A stretch of 64,000 nucleotides of DNA from Amycolatopsis sulphurea (GCF_002564045.1 NZ_PDJK01000002.1:868001-932000), one strand, 5' to 3'; positions 45,785-54,730 are shown, counted from the first letter of the stretch. The notes: a model not told the origin generated them from the letters alone. A program made the numbers and translations.

Positions 45785-46627
45785 GTGGCGATAGCAGCGG
45801 AGGAACGCGACGCCCGCCGGGACGCGGGTGCCCGGTTGCGCGCGGCCCGGCGCGCGGCCGGGCGCACGCTGCGTCAGCTGGCGCAGGAACTCGAGGTCAG
45901 CGCCGCCACGTGGAGCGCGGTCGAGAACGGCCACACGAAGATCGACGACGCCCGGTTCGCCCGAGCGGCGGTCATCCTGGGTGTCGACGCGGCTGCGCTG
46001 CGGGGCACGCCGCCGGTCGCCGGGAGCTGGCGCGAGTTCGGTCCGCTCCGGCTCGAACCGCCGCTGGCCGGCGCGCTCGCGGCGTTCGTCGAGCTGGGGT
46101 ACCACGGCGCGACCGTCCGGGACATCGCCCAGCGTGCCGGGCTTTCCGTACCGGGGGTCTACCACCACTGGCCGGCCAAGCAGGATCTGCTGGTCGCGCT
46201 GCTCGACCGGACCATGGACGAGCTGCTGACCCGGGCCCGCGCGGCGCGGGCCGAGGCGGACGGATCGGTCGCGCGGTTCGCGAATCTGGTGGAGTGCCTG
46301 GCGCTCTACCACACGCACCGGCGGGAACTCGGGTTCATCGGTGCGAGCGAGCTGCGCAGCCTCGCCGAGCCCGCCCGGACCCGGGTAGCGGCCGCTCGCC
46401 AGGAGCTGCAGCACATGGTCGACGACGAGGTGCGGGAGGGCTGCCGTCGCGGCGTGATGGCCACCGAGCTGCCGAAAGAGGCGGCGCGAGCCGTGGTCAC
46501 CATGTGCACCGCGCTCCCGCAGTGGTGGTCACCCGGCGGGCCGTCGGGACCGGCCACGGTCGCCCGCCACTACGTCGGGTTCGCCCTGGACCTGGTGCGG
46601 CATGTCCAGGGCGAACCGACTGGTTGA
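45785..46627 (+). CDS. XRE-TetR fusion transcriptional regulator
   Basis: This 280-residue protein has two DNA-binding modules. One is an XRE-type helix-turn-helix (LRAARRAAGRTLRQLAQELE, then SAATWSAVENGHTKID) in the first 75 residues. The other is a TetR-type one (AFVELGYHGATVRDIAQRAG, then SVPGVYHHWPAKQDLL), followed by a TetR ligand domain. The GTG at 45785 follows GAGGGATCGGAAGCA. It probably represses the divergent enoyl-CoA hydratase gene in response to an acyl-CoA. Confidence 0.85.
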   Translation: MAIAAEERDARRDAGARLRAARRAAGRTLRQLAQELEVSAATWSAVENGHTKIDDARFARAAVILGVDAAALRGTPPVAGSWREFGPLRLEPPLAGALAAFVELGYHGATVRDIAQRAGLSVPGVYHHWPAKQDLLVALLDRTMDELLTRARAARAEADGSVARFANLVECLALYHTHRRELGFIGASELRSLAEPARTRVAAARQELQHMVDDEVREGCRRGVMATELPKEAARAVVTMCTALPQWWSPGGPSGPATVARHYVGFALDLVRHVQGEPTG

Positions 46628-46661
46628 TCGGTTCTGTTCACCACCAGGCCGGAAAGACCGG

Positions 46662-46856
46662 TCAGTGGTCGACGGTCGGGGTCGGGTTCTTCACCTCCGG
46701 GCCTTCGGTCTGCGCGGCCTCGGCCGCCGCTTCGCGTTCGGCCAGGGTGGCCTGGATCTCCGCGGGCGGCCGCGGGTCGTCGAGCTGCTCCTCGGCAGGT
46801 CGTAGCTCCAGGCGGGAACAGGAAATTCCGGCCGGGCGGTGTGATGGCGTGACCAC
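46662..46856 (-). CDS. Small hypothetical protein
   Basis: This is a 64-residue acidic, helical, Ala/Glu-rich frame (RPPAEIQATLAEREAAAEAA) ending PTPTVDH, with GTG start and no clear ribosome binding site. An AACGAACGATCGGTCA operator-like site lies 60 bp upstream. I recognise no family. It may be a spurious ORF in the 394-bp gap between two transcription units. Confidence 0.35.
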   Translation of the reverse strand: MVTPSHRPAGISCSRLELRPAEEQLDDPRPPAEIQATLAEREAAAEAAQTEGPEVKNPTPTVDH

Positions 46857-47021
46857 TGCCCGGTCTGGATCAACACCCCGCGGCTCTCGGGTGACACAAG
46901 CAGAACCCTTGCGGTAACGAACGATCGGTCACCGAGAAGGCTCGTACTCGCGGCAAAAGCCGGATCGAGGTTTCCGGCCCGGAAGCGCCGCCACCGTCCG
47001 CGGCGGCGCTTCCGGTTCGCG

Positions 47022-48551
47022 TCAGAGGAAACTGACGTTCTGCGCCAGCGTCAACTGGCTCGAATAGTTGACGGTGCTGGTCGCGCGCCGCATGTAGGAC
47101 CGCCAAGCGTCCGAGCCGGATTCCCGGCCGCCACCGGTCTCCTTCTCCCCGCCGAAGGCGCCGCCGATCTCCGCGCCCGAGGTGCCGATGTTGACGTTGG
47201 AGATCCCGCAGTCCGAGCCGTCGGCCGCGAGGAACCGTTCGGCCTCCTGCTGGTCGCGAGTGAACACCGACGAGGACAACCCTTGGGGCACCGCGTTGTT
47301 CAGCGCGATGGCCTCGTCGAAGTCGCGGTAGGTCAGGACGTAGAGGATCGGGGCAAACGTCTCCGCACGCACGACTGCCGTCTGCTCCGGCATCCGGACG
47401 ATCGCGGGCTCCGCATAGGCCGCCGCCGGCGCGTCCTCCGCCAGCCTGCGCCCGCCGCCGGCCAGGACCTTGCCGCCCTCGGCTTCAGCCCGGTTCAGCG
47501 CGTCCCGCATCCGCTCCGCGGCTTCGGCCGTGATGAGCGGGCCGACCAGGGTGCCCTCGGCGAACGGGTCCCCGATCGGCAGTTTGCGATAGGCCGCAAC
47601 GAGCCGCTCGACGACTTCGTCGGCGATGTCGCGGTGCACGATCAGCCGACGCAGCGTCGTGCAGCGCTGCCCGGCGGTGCCTGCGGCGGCGAACACGATG
47701 CCGGGCAAAGCCAATTCGAGATCAGCCGACGGCGTGACGATCGAAGCGTTGTTGCCGCCGAGTTCCAGCAGGCTGCGGCCGAATCGCGCGGCCACCCGGG
47801 GGCCGACCTCGCGGCCCATCCGGGTCGAACCGGTGGCGCTGATCAGCGCCACGCGCGAGTCGTCGACCAGCTGCTCCCCCACTTCCCGGCCGGCGAGCAG
47901 CAGCCGGTGCACCTCGCGCGGCACACCCACGTCCTGCGCCGCCCGGTCCAGCAAACCACTGCACGCCAACGAAATCAGCGGAGTCGCCGCGGACGGCTTC
48001 CACACCACGGTGTCCCCGCAGACGAGGGCGAGGGCGGTGTTCCAGGACCAGACGGCGGCCGGGAAGTTGAACGCCGAGATCACGCCGGCCACGCCGAGCG
48101 GATGCCAGCTCTCGGCAAGCCGGTGGCCGGGACGCTCGGACGCGATGGTGCGGCCGTAGAGCTGGCGGGACAGGCCGACCGCGAAATCGCAGATGTCGAT
48201 CATTTCCTGAATCTCGCCGAGCGCCTCCGAGCGGATCTTGCCCGCCTCGATGGTGACCAGATCGGCGAGTTCGCTCTGGTGCACGCGCAGCAGCTCGCCC
48301 AGGCGGCGGACCAGGCCGCCGCGCGCGGGTGCCGGAGTGGTGCACCAAGTGCGGAATGCGCCGGCCGCGGCGACGATGGCTTCGTCGGCTTCCGACGCGG
48401 TGGTGGCGTGCAGATCGAACAACGCCTCCCCGGTGATCGGGGTGCGCGCGGTCAGGCCTTCGCCGTACGGCGGCGTGACACCGGCTGCGCCCAGGGCGGC
48501 CAGTGCTCGCTCACGGAGGGCGTCGGTGCCGGGCAGAGTCGTGCCGGTCAT
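47022..48551 (-). CDS. amaB: Antiquitin-type aldehyde dehydrogenase (alpha-aminoadipate semialdehyde dehydrogenase)
   Basis: This is a 509-residue aldehyde dehydrogenase with catalytic Cys297 (GTAGQRCTTLRR) and general base Glu263 (LLELGGNNA). The C-terminal signature GGEKETGGGRESGSDAW followed by YMRR and an INYS-like segment is that of the ALDH7/antiquitin subgroup. That group oxidises alpha-aminoadipate semialdehyde to 2-aminoadipate in lysine/pipecolate breakdown, as AmaB does in Pseudomonas. It sits next to an FAD amine oxidase and a broken DUF1338 gene, which fit adjacent steps of that pathway. Confidence 0.9.
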   Translation of the reverse strand: MTGTTLPGTDALRERALAALGAAGVTPPYGEGLTARTPITGEALFDLHATTASEADEAIVAAAGAFRTWCTTPAPARGGLVRRLGELLRVHQSELADLVTIEAGKIRSEALGEIQEMIDICDFAVGLSRQLYGRTIASERPGHRLAESWHPLGVAGVISAFNFPAAVWSWNTALALVCGDTVVWKPSAATPLISLACSGLLDRAAQDVGVPREVHRLLLAGREVGEQLVDDSRVALISATGSTRMGREVGPRVAARFGRSLLELGGNNASIVTPSADLELALPGIVFAAAGTAGQRCTTLRRLIVHRDIADEVVERLVAAYRKLPIGDPFAEGTLVGPLITAEAAERMRDALNRAEAEGGKVLAGGGRRLAEDAPAAAYAEPAIVRMPEQTAVVRAETFAPILYVLTYRDFDEAIALNNAVPQGLSSSVFTRDQQEAERFLAADGSDCGISNVNIGTSGAEIGGAFGGEKETGGGRESGSDAWRSYMRRATSTVNYSSQLTLAQNVSFL

Positions 48552-48566
48552 GCGGATTTCCTTTCC

Positions 48567-49525
48567 TCAGTCGGTCAATAAGTGCAGCGGGCCGGGCAAG
48601 TGGAGTGCGGTGATCGAAGCACGCTGCTGGCGTTCATAGAGCGCGAACGGATCGTGGATCTCGCGTTCGATCGCGCCGGACAGCCAGTCCTGGTCGTAGC
48701 GGACGCCTTCACGCGAGTTGTCGCGCCGGCCTTCGCCGTTGAGATTGGATTGGAAGATCCCGGCGGCCGACTGGGGCAGAAAGTCTTCGTAGACAACCGG
48801 TTCGGCCTCGATCCAGCCCTCGGCGAGCAAGCCCGCGAGGCTGGACGGCGGGCGTTCGCGGCGGGGCCGGTCCGCCCGTAAGCGGTAGGTGAAGTAGGCG
48901 AGGCCCGCTTCGGCAAGGCCACGCTCCGAACCGGGGAACCCGTACTGCCAAGCGGCGCGCGCGGCTTCTTCCCCGCCGAGTTCGGCAGTGTTGCGGTCGA
49001 TCTCCGCCATCAGCTCGTCGTACCGGGCACGGCCCTTGCGCGTCAACGCGATCCCGCATGCCTCGACCTCGCCGAAACGCACCCGCAGCACCCCGGTCGT
49101 CACGGAGCCGTCCGGCAGCCGGAGCCATCGTGGCTCGTCCAGCGCCCGGAACGACGTCTGGCGCAGGAGCACATCCGGGCCGTCCCAACGGGGCGGGGTG
49201 TCGGCAAAGTCGGCGTCAGGGGCCCTGCGCAGACCGCGGAGGTCCGTGAAGGGGCCCTTCACGGACTCAGAGTCTGTGAAGGGCCCCTTCACAGACCCGA
49301 GACAGGTCCGGCGCACACCACGAGGTGGTCGCGCATCTCGAACACCTCTGCCTCGCCCGCTGCCGGGCGCAATCGATCGAGATGGCAGGCACCGTCGATG
49401 AGGACGCGGCAGCCACGGCTCTCTCTGCTGATCACGGTGGTGTACGCGGGTACCTCACGCCCGTACATGTCCGACAGCCGACGCGCGAACTCCGCACGCA
49501 GCTGCCACTGACTGAACGTCTTCAC
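48567..49525 (-). pseudogene. hglS: 2-oxoadipate dioxygenase/decarboxylase (DUF1338, HglS/YdcJ) disrupted by a repeat
   Basis: The N-terminal start is at 49525: MKTFSQWQLRAEFARRLSDM, then YGREVPAYTT, as in HglS/YdcJ. After about 30 residues the text changes, passes through the hairpin repeat (49192-49374) and stops at 49289. The C-terminal part (about 49195-48567) resumes with DVLLRQTSFRALDEPRWLRL and ends AGIFQSNLNGEGRRDNSREG, typical of the family. About 200 residues are missing, including the region expected to hold the metal-binding His residues. HglS converts 2-oxoadipate to 2-hydroxyglutarate in lysine catabolism, so this step should be lost unless another copy exists. Confidence 0.8.
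49192..49374. repeat. Hairpin-bearing repeat, copy 3 (inside the DUF1338 gene)
   Basis: It starts with a variant of the terminal sequence (GGCGGGGTGTCGGCAAAGTC, 49192-49211). It shares GGGGCCCTGCGC with copy 1, and ACCACGAGGTGGTCGC and TCGCCCGCTGCCGGG with copy 4. The palindrome is at 49242-49296. The right terminal repeat is missing and replaced by unrelated sequence. Confidence 0.75.
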
Positions 49526-49543
49526 CGCATTCCTTTCGGCTCG

Positions 49544-50707
49544 TCACACGATGTGGGTTTCGGGGCGGATCAACGCGCCCGGCTCGAACCGCCGCACGCT
49601 GAGCGGGCGCACGTCGAGGAACGGCTCGCGCTCCAGGCAGAGATCCCGCACGATCTCCCCGACGGCCGGCGCCTGCAGGAACCCGTGCCCGGAGAAACCC
49701 GTGGCGTACAAGAAGTTCGACGTCTCGACCGCCCGGCCGAGCAAGGCGTTGTGGTCCGGGGTGACCTCGTACAGCCCGGCCCAGCCCGGCGTCAGCCCGG
49801 CTTCGAGCAGACTCGGCGCCCGACGGCCGATCGCGGCGCCGAGGCGGGGCAGCCATTCGTCGGAGTAAGCGAGATGAAAACCGGGCTCCTGCTCCGGATC
49901 GGACATCCCGAGCAGCAGGCCGCGGCCCTCCGCGTGGAAGTAGAACGACGTCGCGAAGTCGATGGTGAAAGGCACCGCCGGAGGCAGGTCCGGCATCGCC
50001 TCGGTGAACATCACCTGCCTGCGCACCGGCTGGACCGGCAGCTCGACGCCGGCCATCTCGCCGACCGCCGCCGACCACGCGCCGGCCGCGCAGACGACCG
50101 TGTCCGCGGAGATCGTGCCGTGCTCGGTCACCACCGCGCGTACCCGGTCTCCCCGGCACGTCAGGCCGAGCACCTCGGTTTCGGTACGCAGCACCGCGCC
50201 GTGCCGCCGAGCACCGGCCGCGTAGCCGAGCACCACGGATTCCGGGGTGCAATGGCCGTCGTCGGGCGAGAACGCCGCGGCGAGCACGCCTTCGGTGTCG
50301 ATCAGCGGAGACCGGCGCCGTGCCTCGTCCGCGCTGATCATCCGGCTGCCGATGCCGAGTTCGTTCTGCAGGGCGACATCCCGCTCGAACGCCGTGACCT
50401 GCTCCGGGTCGGACAACAGGAACAGGTAGCCGACCTGGTGCAGGTCGATCTCCTGCCCGGGGCGTTCCCCGAACCGGGTGAACGCTTCGAGACTGCGCGC
50501 GCCCAGCGCGATGTTGAGCTCGTCGGAGAACTGCGTGCGCACCCCGCCCGCGGCCCGGCAGGTCGACCCGCCCCCGAGCGCGCCGCGTTCGAGCAGGACC
50601 ACCTCGGGAACGCCGGCCTCGGCGAGGTGGAACGCGATACTGGTGCCGATCACCCCGCCCCCGATGACGACGACGGAAGCACGCTCGGGCAACGGGTTTC
50701 GAGGCAT
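49544..50707 (-). CDS. FAD-dependent amine/amino-acid oxidase (sarcosine/pipecolate oxidase-like)
   Basis: This is a 387-residue DAO-family flavoprotein with the FAD motif VVVIGGGVIGTSIAFHLAE near the start and the C-terminal pattern LYATGFSGHGFLQAPAVGEI of SoxB-type oxidases. The segment GGSTCRAAGGVRTQF lies near the flavin. Beside an antiquitin-type dehydrogenase and a DUF1338 gene it is a candidate L-pipecolate oxidase (AmaA role), which gives piperideine-6-carboxylate. Other N-methyl or secondary amines are possible substrates. Expression is probably controlled by the divergent LysR gene. Confidence 0.82.
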   Translation of the reverse strand: MPRNPLPERASVVVIGGGVIGTSIAFHLAEAGVPEVVLLERGALGGGSTCRAAGGVRTQFSDELNIALGARSLEAFTRFGERPGQEIDLHQVGYLFLLSDPEQVTAFERDVALQNELGIGSRMISADEARRRSPLIDTEGVLAAAFSPDDGHCTPESVVLGYAAGARRHGAVLRTETEVLGLTCRGDRVRAVVTEHGTISADTVVCAAGAWSAAVGEMAGVELPVQPVRRQVMFTEAMPDLPPAVPFTIDFATSFYFHAEGRGLLLGMSDPEQEPGFHLAYSDEWLPRLGAAIGRRAPSLLEAGLTPGWAGLYEVTPDHNALLGRAVETSNFLYATGFSGHGFLQAPAVGEIVRDLCLEREPFLDVRPLSVRRFEPGALIRPETHIV

Positions 50708-50815
50708 CGGCGGGTCCTTCCCGGATATCGGCGGGCGGAGTCCTGCCTCATCGTGAGCGGCGAAACAATTCACGTCTACTCACATTTACTCGCTTCAACC
50801 GTTTAGCATCAGTAG

Positions 50816-51727
50816 ATGGAGTGGACGAGCGCGCAGCTGCGGTCCCTGGTCGAGCTCACCCGCCGGGGCACGATCACCGCGGTGGCCGAAGCACTCGGCT
50901 ACACCCCCGGCGGCGTCTCCCAGCAGCTGAACGCGCTGGAACGGTCCGCGGGCCACGAGCTGCTGAGGCGCGTCGGGCGCCGGGTCGAACTCACCGACGC
51001 CGGCACGGCGCTGGCCGCGCATGCCGAGCGCATGCTGGGGATCGAGGCCGACGCGGTGGCCGCTCTCGAACGCACCGCCGACACCGTCTCCGGCACCCTG
51101 AACGTCGGCCTGTTCGCCACCGCGGCGGCCGAAATCCTGCCGACCGCCCTGTCCCGGGTCCGCGAAACACACCCGGCCCTGGTCGTGCGGAGCCACGAGC
51201 TGGTGGTCGACGACGTCCACGACGCGGTCGCCGCCGGCTCCGTCGATCTGGCGCTCGGCCTGGACTATCCGGACGTGCCGATCCCGCGTGAGCCGACACT
51301 GCGGCTGGAACGGCTCTTCCGGGAACGATTCTCTCTCGCGGTACCCGACGGCACGCTGCCCGGCGTCCGGAAGATCAGCCTGGCCCACACCGGAGAACTC
51401 AGCTGGATCCTGCCCGACCTGACGACCCACTACGCGCAGGCGGTGCTGACCGTCTGCCGTCGCGCGGGCGTCGAACCCCGCGTGCACCACCAGGTCACCG
51501 ACACCGCCGCGTCCCTCGCGCTCGTGGAGGCGGGCGTGGGCGTCGCCCCGGTCACCGACTTCATGCGGCAGCTGCGCCCTTCCCGGTTCCGGGTGCTCTC
51601 GCTGACCGAGCCGTTCGAACGGCACATCGTCGTCATCGTGCGCGCGGCGGCTCGGACACGGCCGAGCGTGGCCGCGCTGGTCGAGGTACTCCGGGAGCTT
51701 GCCGACGACGCGGCGTCCCGACACTGA
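50816..51727 (+). CDS. LysR-family transcriptional regulator
   Basis: This is a 303-residue LysR protein. The N-terminal helix-turn-helix is RRGTITAVAEALGYTPGGVS followed by QQLNALERSAGHELLRR. A PBP2-type effector domain fills the rest. It diverges from the FAD oxidase with a 108-bp spacer, so it is the likely regulator of the amine/lysine catabolic genes. The 3' end faces the permease gene across the complete copy of the repeat element. Confidence 0.88.
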   Translation: MEWTSAQLRSLVELTRRGTITAVAEALGYTPGGVSQQLNALERSAGHELLRRVGRRVELTDAGTALAAHAERMLGIEADAVAALERTADTVSGTLNVGLFATAAAEILPTALSRVRETHPALVVRSHELVVDDVHDAVAAGSVDLALGLDYPDVPIPREPTLRLERLFRERFSLAVPDGTLPGVRKISLAHTGELSWILPDLTTHYAQAVLTVCRRAGVEPRVHHQVTDTAASLALVEAGVGVAPVTDFMRQLRPSRFRVLSLTEPFERHIVVIVRAAARTRPSVAALVEVLRELADDAASRH

Positions 51728-51750
51728 TCCGACCAAAAGACCGACCCCCC

Positions 51751-51927
51751 GGCAGGGCCCCGGCAAAGTTGGTGTGGAGGTCTGTGAAGGGTCCCTTCAC
51801 GGACTCTGAGTCCGTGAAGGGACCCTTCACAGACCCGAAACCGGTCCGGCGCACGCCACGAGGTGGTCGCACACACCTACGCATCGCCCGCTGCCGGGTC
51901 CCCGGCCAACTTTGCCGGAACCCTGCC
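51751..51927. mobile_element. Complete 177-bp MITE-like element, copy 4 of the hairpin repeat
   Basis: Its 22-bp ends are inverted copies. The left runs GGCAGGGCCCCGGCAAAGTT plus GG (51751-51772). The right, read inward from 51927, runs GGCAGGGTTCCGGCAAAGTT plus GG. The palindrome (51779-51833) is central, and a second small dyad, GCCACGAGGTGGT, follows. There is no coding capacity. Copies 1 and 3 share one end and internal blocks. This supports a non-autonomous mobile repeat. Confidence 0.75.
51779..51833. terminator. Nested palindrome (copy 4) with covarying arms
   Basis: The arms read GTGAAGGGTCCCTTCAC and GTGAAGGGACCCTTCAC, where most copies have GGGGCCC and GGGCCCC. Both arms changed together, so the long-range pairing is kept. 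It lies between convergent genes (LysR on plus, permease on minus). Confidence 0.7.
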
Positions 51928-52108
51928 ACACCCCGGCACGTAACCGTTGCTACGAAGCCATTAGGCCGTAACTGTGGTCGGATGGGTAATGATCGGCACA
52001 GTAACGCACGACGCCGCCACTGCCTGGATGGCAGTGGCGGCGTCTGTCCCCGGGGGTTGGACCCGGCCCCCGGCGCGGGAGGGGAATAGCGCGCCGGGAG
52101 CCGGTGAC

Positions 52109-53575
52109 TCAGGCTCCGTCTCCGGAGGGTTCGGCAGCGGAGGCTTCCGCCACGCGGCGCACCCGGCCGCGGACGGCGAACCAGCCCCCGACGAGCACCA
52201 GCGCCAGGACCGGCAGGCTGTAGATCAGGATCCGGCCCGACGTCCCGCCGAACCAGCTCATGGTCAGCACCAGCAGAAGGAAGCCGAGGGTGACGTAGTT
52301 GGTGTAGGGCGCGCCGGGCAGCCGGTAGGCCGGGCGTTCCATCTCGCCACGGCCGGCCTTCCTGGTCATCGCCAGGTGGCAGATGACGATCATCGACCAC
52401 ATCCCGATGATGCCCAGCGCGGAGAACTCCAGCGCCACCTCGAAGGCCTCGCCGGGGACCAGGAGGTTGAGCACCACGCCGAGCGCGTAGACCGCCGAGG
52501 TCAGCAGCACGCCACCGTAGGGGACGCCGCTCTTGCTCATCAGCGCGGTGAACTTCGGCGCCGAGCCGGCCACCGAGAGCGAACGCAGGATCCGGCCGGT
52601 CGAGTAGAGCCCGGAGTTCACACTGGACAGTGCCGCGGTCAGCACGATGACGTCCATGATCCCGCCCGCGGCGGGCACGCCGAGCTTCGTGAAGAAGGTG
52701 ACGAACGGGCTTTCCCCGCTCTTGTACGCGGTCCACGGCAGCACCATGACCAGCAGGATCACCGAGCCGACGTAGAAGATGCCGATCCGCCACGCGACCG
52801 AGTTGACGGCCTTCGGGATGATCTTGCGCGGGTTGGCGGTCTCGCCCGCCGTGACGCCGACCATCTCGACACCGGAGTAGGCGAACACGACGCCCTGCAG
52901 GATGAGCAGCGCGGGCAGCACGCCCATCGGGAAGATGCCGCCGTTGTCGGTGACCAGGCTCGGGCCGGGCACCACGCCGTCGATCGGGTTGCGCAGCACC
53001 AGCACCACGATCGCGACCACCATGAACACGACCAGCGCCAGCACCTTGATCGCGGCGAACCAGAACTCCAGCTCGCCGAACAGCTTCACCGACACCAGGT
53101 TGACCGCGAGGATGACGAACAACGCGATCAGCGCCGGGATCCACTGCTGCAGATCGGGCCAGAAGAACTGGGTGTACTTGGCCACCGCGGTCACGTCGGC
53201 GACCCCGGCCGTGGCCCAGTTGAGGAAGTACATCCAGCCCGCGAAGAAGGCGGCCTTCTCACCGAGGAATTCCCGCGAATAGGACACGAAAGACCCCGAC
53301 GAGGGCCGGTGCATCACCAGCTCACCCATCGCCCGGACGACGAAGAACGCGATCACCCCGGCCACCGCGTAGACCACCGCGAGCGCGGGCCCCGCGTCGT
53401 GCAGCCGCGACCCGGCGCCCAGGAACAGCCCCGTGCCGATGGCCCCGCCGATGGCGATCATCTGCACTTGGCGGCCCTTGAGGCCCTTGTGGTAGCCGCT
53501 GTCCTCCGGGGCGAGCCCGCGGGGGGCCGAGGGGGGATCCCCGGCGAGACCGACCGGATCCGAGAGCTGGGACAT
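52109..53575 (-). CDS. Amino acid permease (APC superfamily, AAT family)
   Basis: This is a 488-residue membrane transporter with about twelve hydrophobic segments. The family motif is HKGLKGRQVQMIAIGGAIGT, then GLFLGAG in TM1; SSGSFVSYSREFLGEKAAF lies at TM3, with the usual Glu/Lys in the following loops. It resembles AnsP/GabP/LysP-type proton symporters, substrate not predictable by eye. The ATG at 53575 follows GAGGAAC. Proximity to lysine-catabolic genes suggests uptake of lysine or a related amino acid. Confidence 0.88.
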   Translation of the reverse strand: MSQLSDPVGLAGDPPSAPRGLAPEDSGYHKGLKGRQVQMIAIGGAIGTGLFLGAGSRLHDAGPALAVVYAVAGVIAFFVVRAMGELVMHRPSSGSFVSYSREFLGEKAAFFAGWMYFLNWATAGVADVTAVAKYTQFFWPDLQQWIPALIALFVILAVNLVSVKLFGELEFWFAAIKVLALVVFMVVAIVVLVLRNPIDGVVPGPSLVTDNGGIFPMGVLPALLILQGVVFAYSGVEMVGVTAGETANPRKIIPKAVNSVAWRIGIFYVGSVILLVMVLPWTAYKSGESPFVTFFTKLGVPAAGGIMDVIVLTAALSSVNSGLYSTGRILRSLSVAGSAPKFTALMSKSGVPYGGVLLTSAVYALGVVLNLLVPGEAFEVALEFSALGIIGMWSMIVICHLAMTRKAGRGEMERPAYRLPGAPYTNYVTLGFLLLVLTMSWFGGTSGRILIYSLPVLALVLVGGWFAVRGRVRRVAEASAAEPSGDGA

Positions 53576-53794
53576 GCAGGTGTTCCTCATTCTCAAGCAG
53601 GAAGAATTCCGATTCCCGGCGAGGAAGTCCGCGCGCTCCACTACGCCGTGGGGACTCATGATGTGCAGTTCACCTGCCGGCCGCAATACTACCGGGAAGA
53701 ATTTAGGGTTCATTTGATCTGCGAATTCACGCTCGCGAATTCTCTACAAAACCTCAACGCCCCCGGCACCGCTCGGTCTCCCGCGGCCGGGCAA

Positions 53795-53849
53795 GGCTGT
53801 GAAGGGGCCCTTCACGGACTCTGAGTCTGTGAAGGGCCCCTTCACAGCC
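53795..53849. repeat. Nested palindrome (copy 5) between divergent genes
   Basis: This is the same 55-bp hairpin, with arms GGCTGTGAAGG...CCTTCACAGCC. Unlike the other copies, it lies between two divergently oriented genes, the permease (220 bp away) and a methyltransferase (65 bp away). It cannot be a simple 3'-end terminator there. Confidence 0.7.
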
Positions 53850-53913
53850 GCGCCCCGAGCCGCGCACGGGTATCGTGAGGCCGCCCTTCCCCTGGCGACA
53901 CACGAGCGGTGGC

Positions 53914-54720
53914 ATGGAACTGCAGCAGATCGGCCTTCAGCACCCGGCGGCGAACCTCGTCCGGGACATCCAGCACAACCGCACGGGCATCCCGCGCCGC
54001 ACCTTCGTCGCCGAGGGGCTGTTCGAGAACAACATCGTCCTCGAATCCGGGGTCGCGGTGGAGACCTTCCTGTGGTGCCCCGAGGCGGCCTACTCGGACG
54101 AATCACGTACGCGTGCCGAGCAGCTCGCCGACCGGGCGAAGCGGGCGTACCGCGTCTCCGAGAAGACCCTGGCCCGGCTGGCCGAGCGGCCCAATCCGGA
54201 CGGGCTGGTCACCATCGCCCGGCTGCCGGACTGGGATCCGGCGGAGTTCACCTTCGGCACGGACGCGCTGGTGCTGGTCACCGACGCGCTGGAGATCCCG
54301 GGCAACCTCGGCACCCTGTTGCGCACCATGGACGCCTGCGCGGCGGACTGCCTGGTGCTAACCAACCGCCGGACCCGCATGACGCACCCGAAGGTGCTGC
54401 GCAGCAGCCAGGGCATGAGCATCAAGGTGCCCTCGCTCGACTTCGACGAGGTGGGCGACGCGATCGCCTGGCTGCGCCGCAACGAGTTCCGGGTCTACCT
54501 CGCCGACACCGACGACAGCGTCAACTACCGGAAGCCGGACTACCGCGGCCGGACCGCGCTGGTCGTGGGCAGCGAGCGGTTCGGCATCTCCCGGCCGTGG
54601 TACGACGCCGGCTTCGCCCGGGTGGGCATCCCGATGCTCGGCTCGGCGGATTCGCTGAACGTGTCGGTGTCCGCCTCGGTGCTGCTCTACGAAGCCCGCG
54701 CGCGCAAGAACGGCTGGTAG
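53914..54720 (+). CDS. SPOUT (TrmH/SpoU) RNA 2'-O-methyltransferase, first of a tandem pair
   Basis: This 268-residue protein has an N-terminal L30e-like substrate-binding domain (RRTFVAEGLFENNI) and a C-terminal SPOUT knot: ALEIPGNLGTLLRTMDACAA, VVGSERFGIS and IPMLGSADSLNVSVSASVLL. SpoU enzymes methylate ribose 2'-OH in tRNA or rRNA with SAM. Size and layout recall the 23S rRNA resistance methyltransferases (Tsr/NshR, AviRb). Ten bp separate it from a second homologue. Confidence 0.88.
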   Translation: MELQQIGLQHPAANLVRDIQHNRTGIPRRTFVAEGLFENNIVLESGVAVETFLWCPEAAYSDESRTRAEQLADRAKRAYRVSEKTLARLAERPNPDGLVTIARLPDWDPAEFTFGTDALVLVTDALEIPGNLGTLLRTMDACAADCLVLTNRRTRMTHPKVLRSSQGMSIKVPSLDFDEVGDAIAWLRRNEFRVYLADTDDSVNYRKPDYRGRTALVVGSERFGISRPWYDAGFARVGIPMLGSADSLNVSVSASVLLYEARARKNGW

Positions 54721-54730
54721 GAAGCCCCTG

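Noticed and set aside
47022..53575. Lysine/pipecolate genes as ornithine or precursor supply for the macrolactam cluster
   Set aside because: They are catabolic, separated from the cluster by galE and other genes, and share no visible regulatory motif with it.
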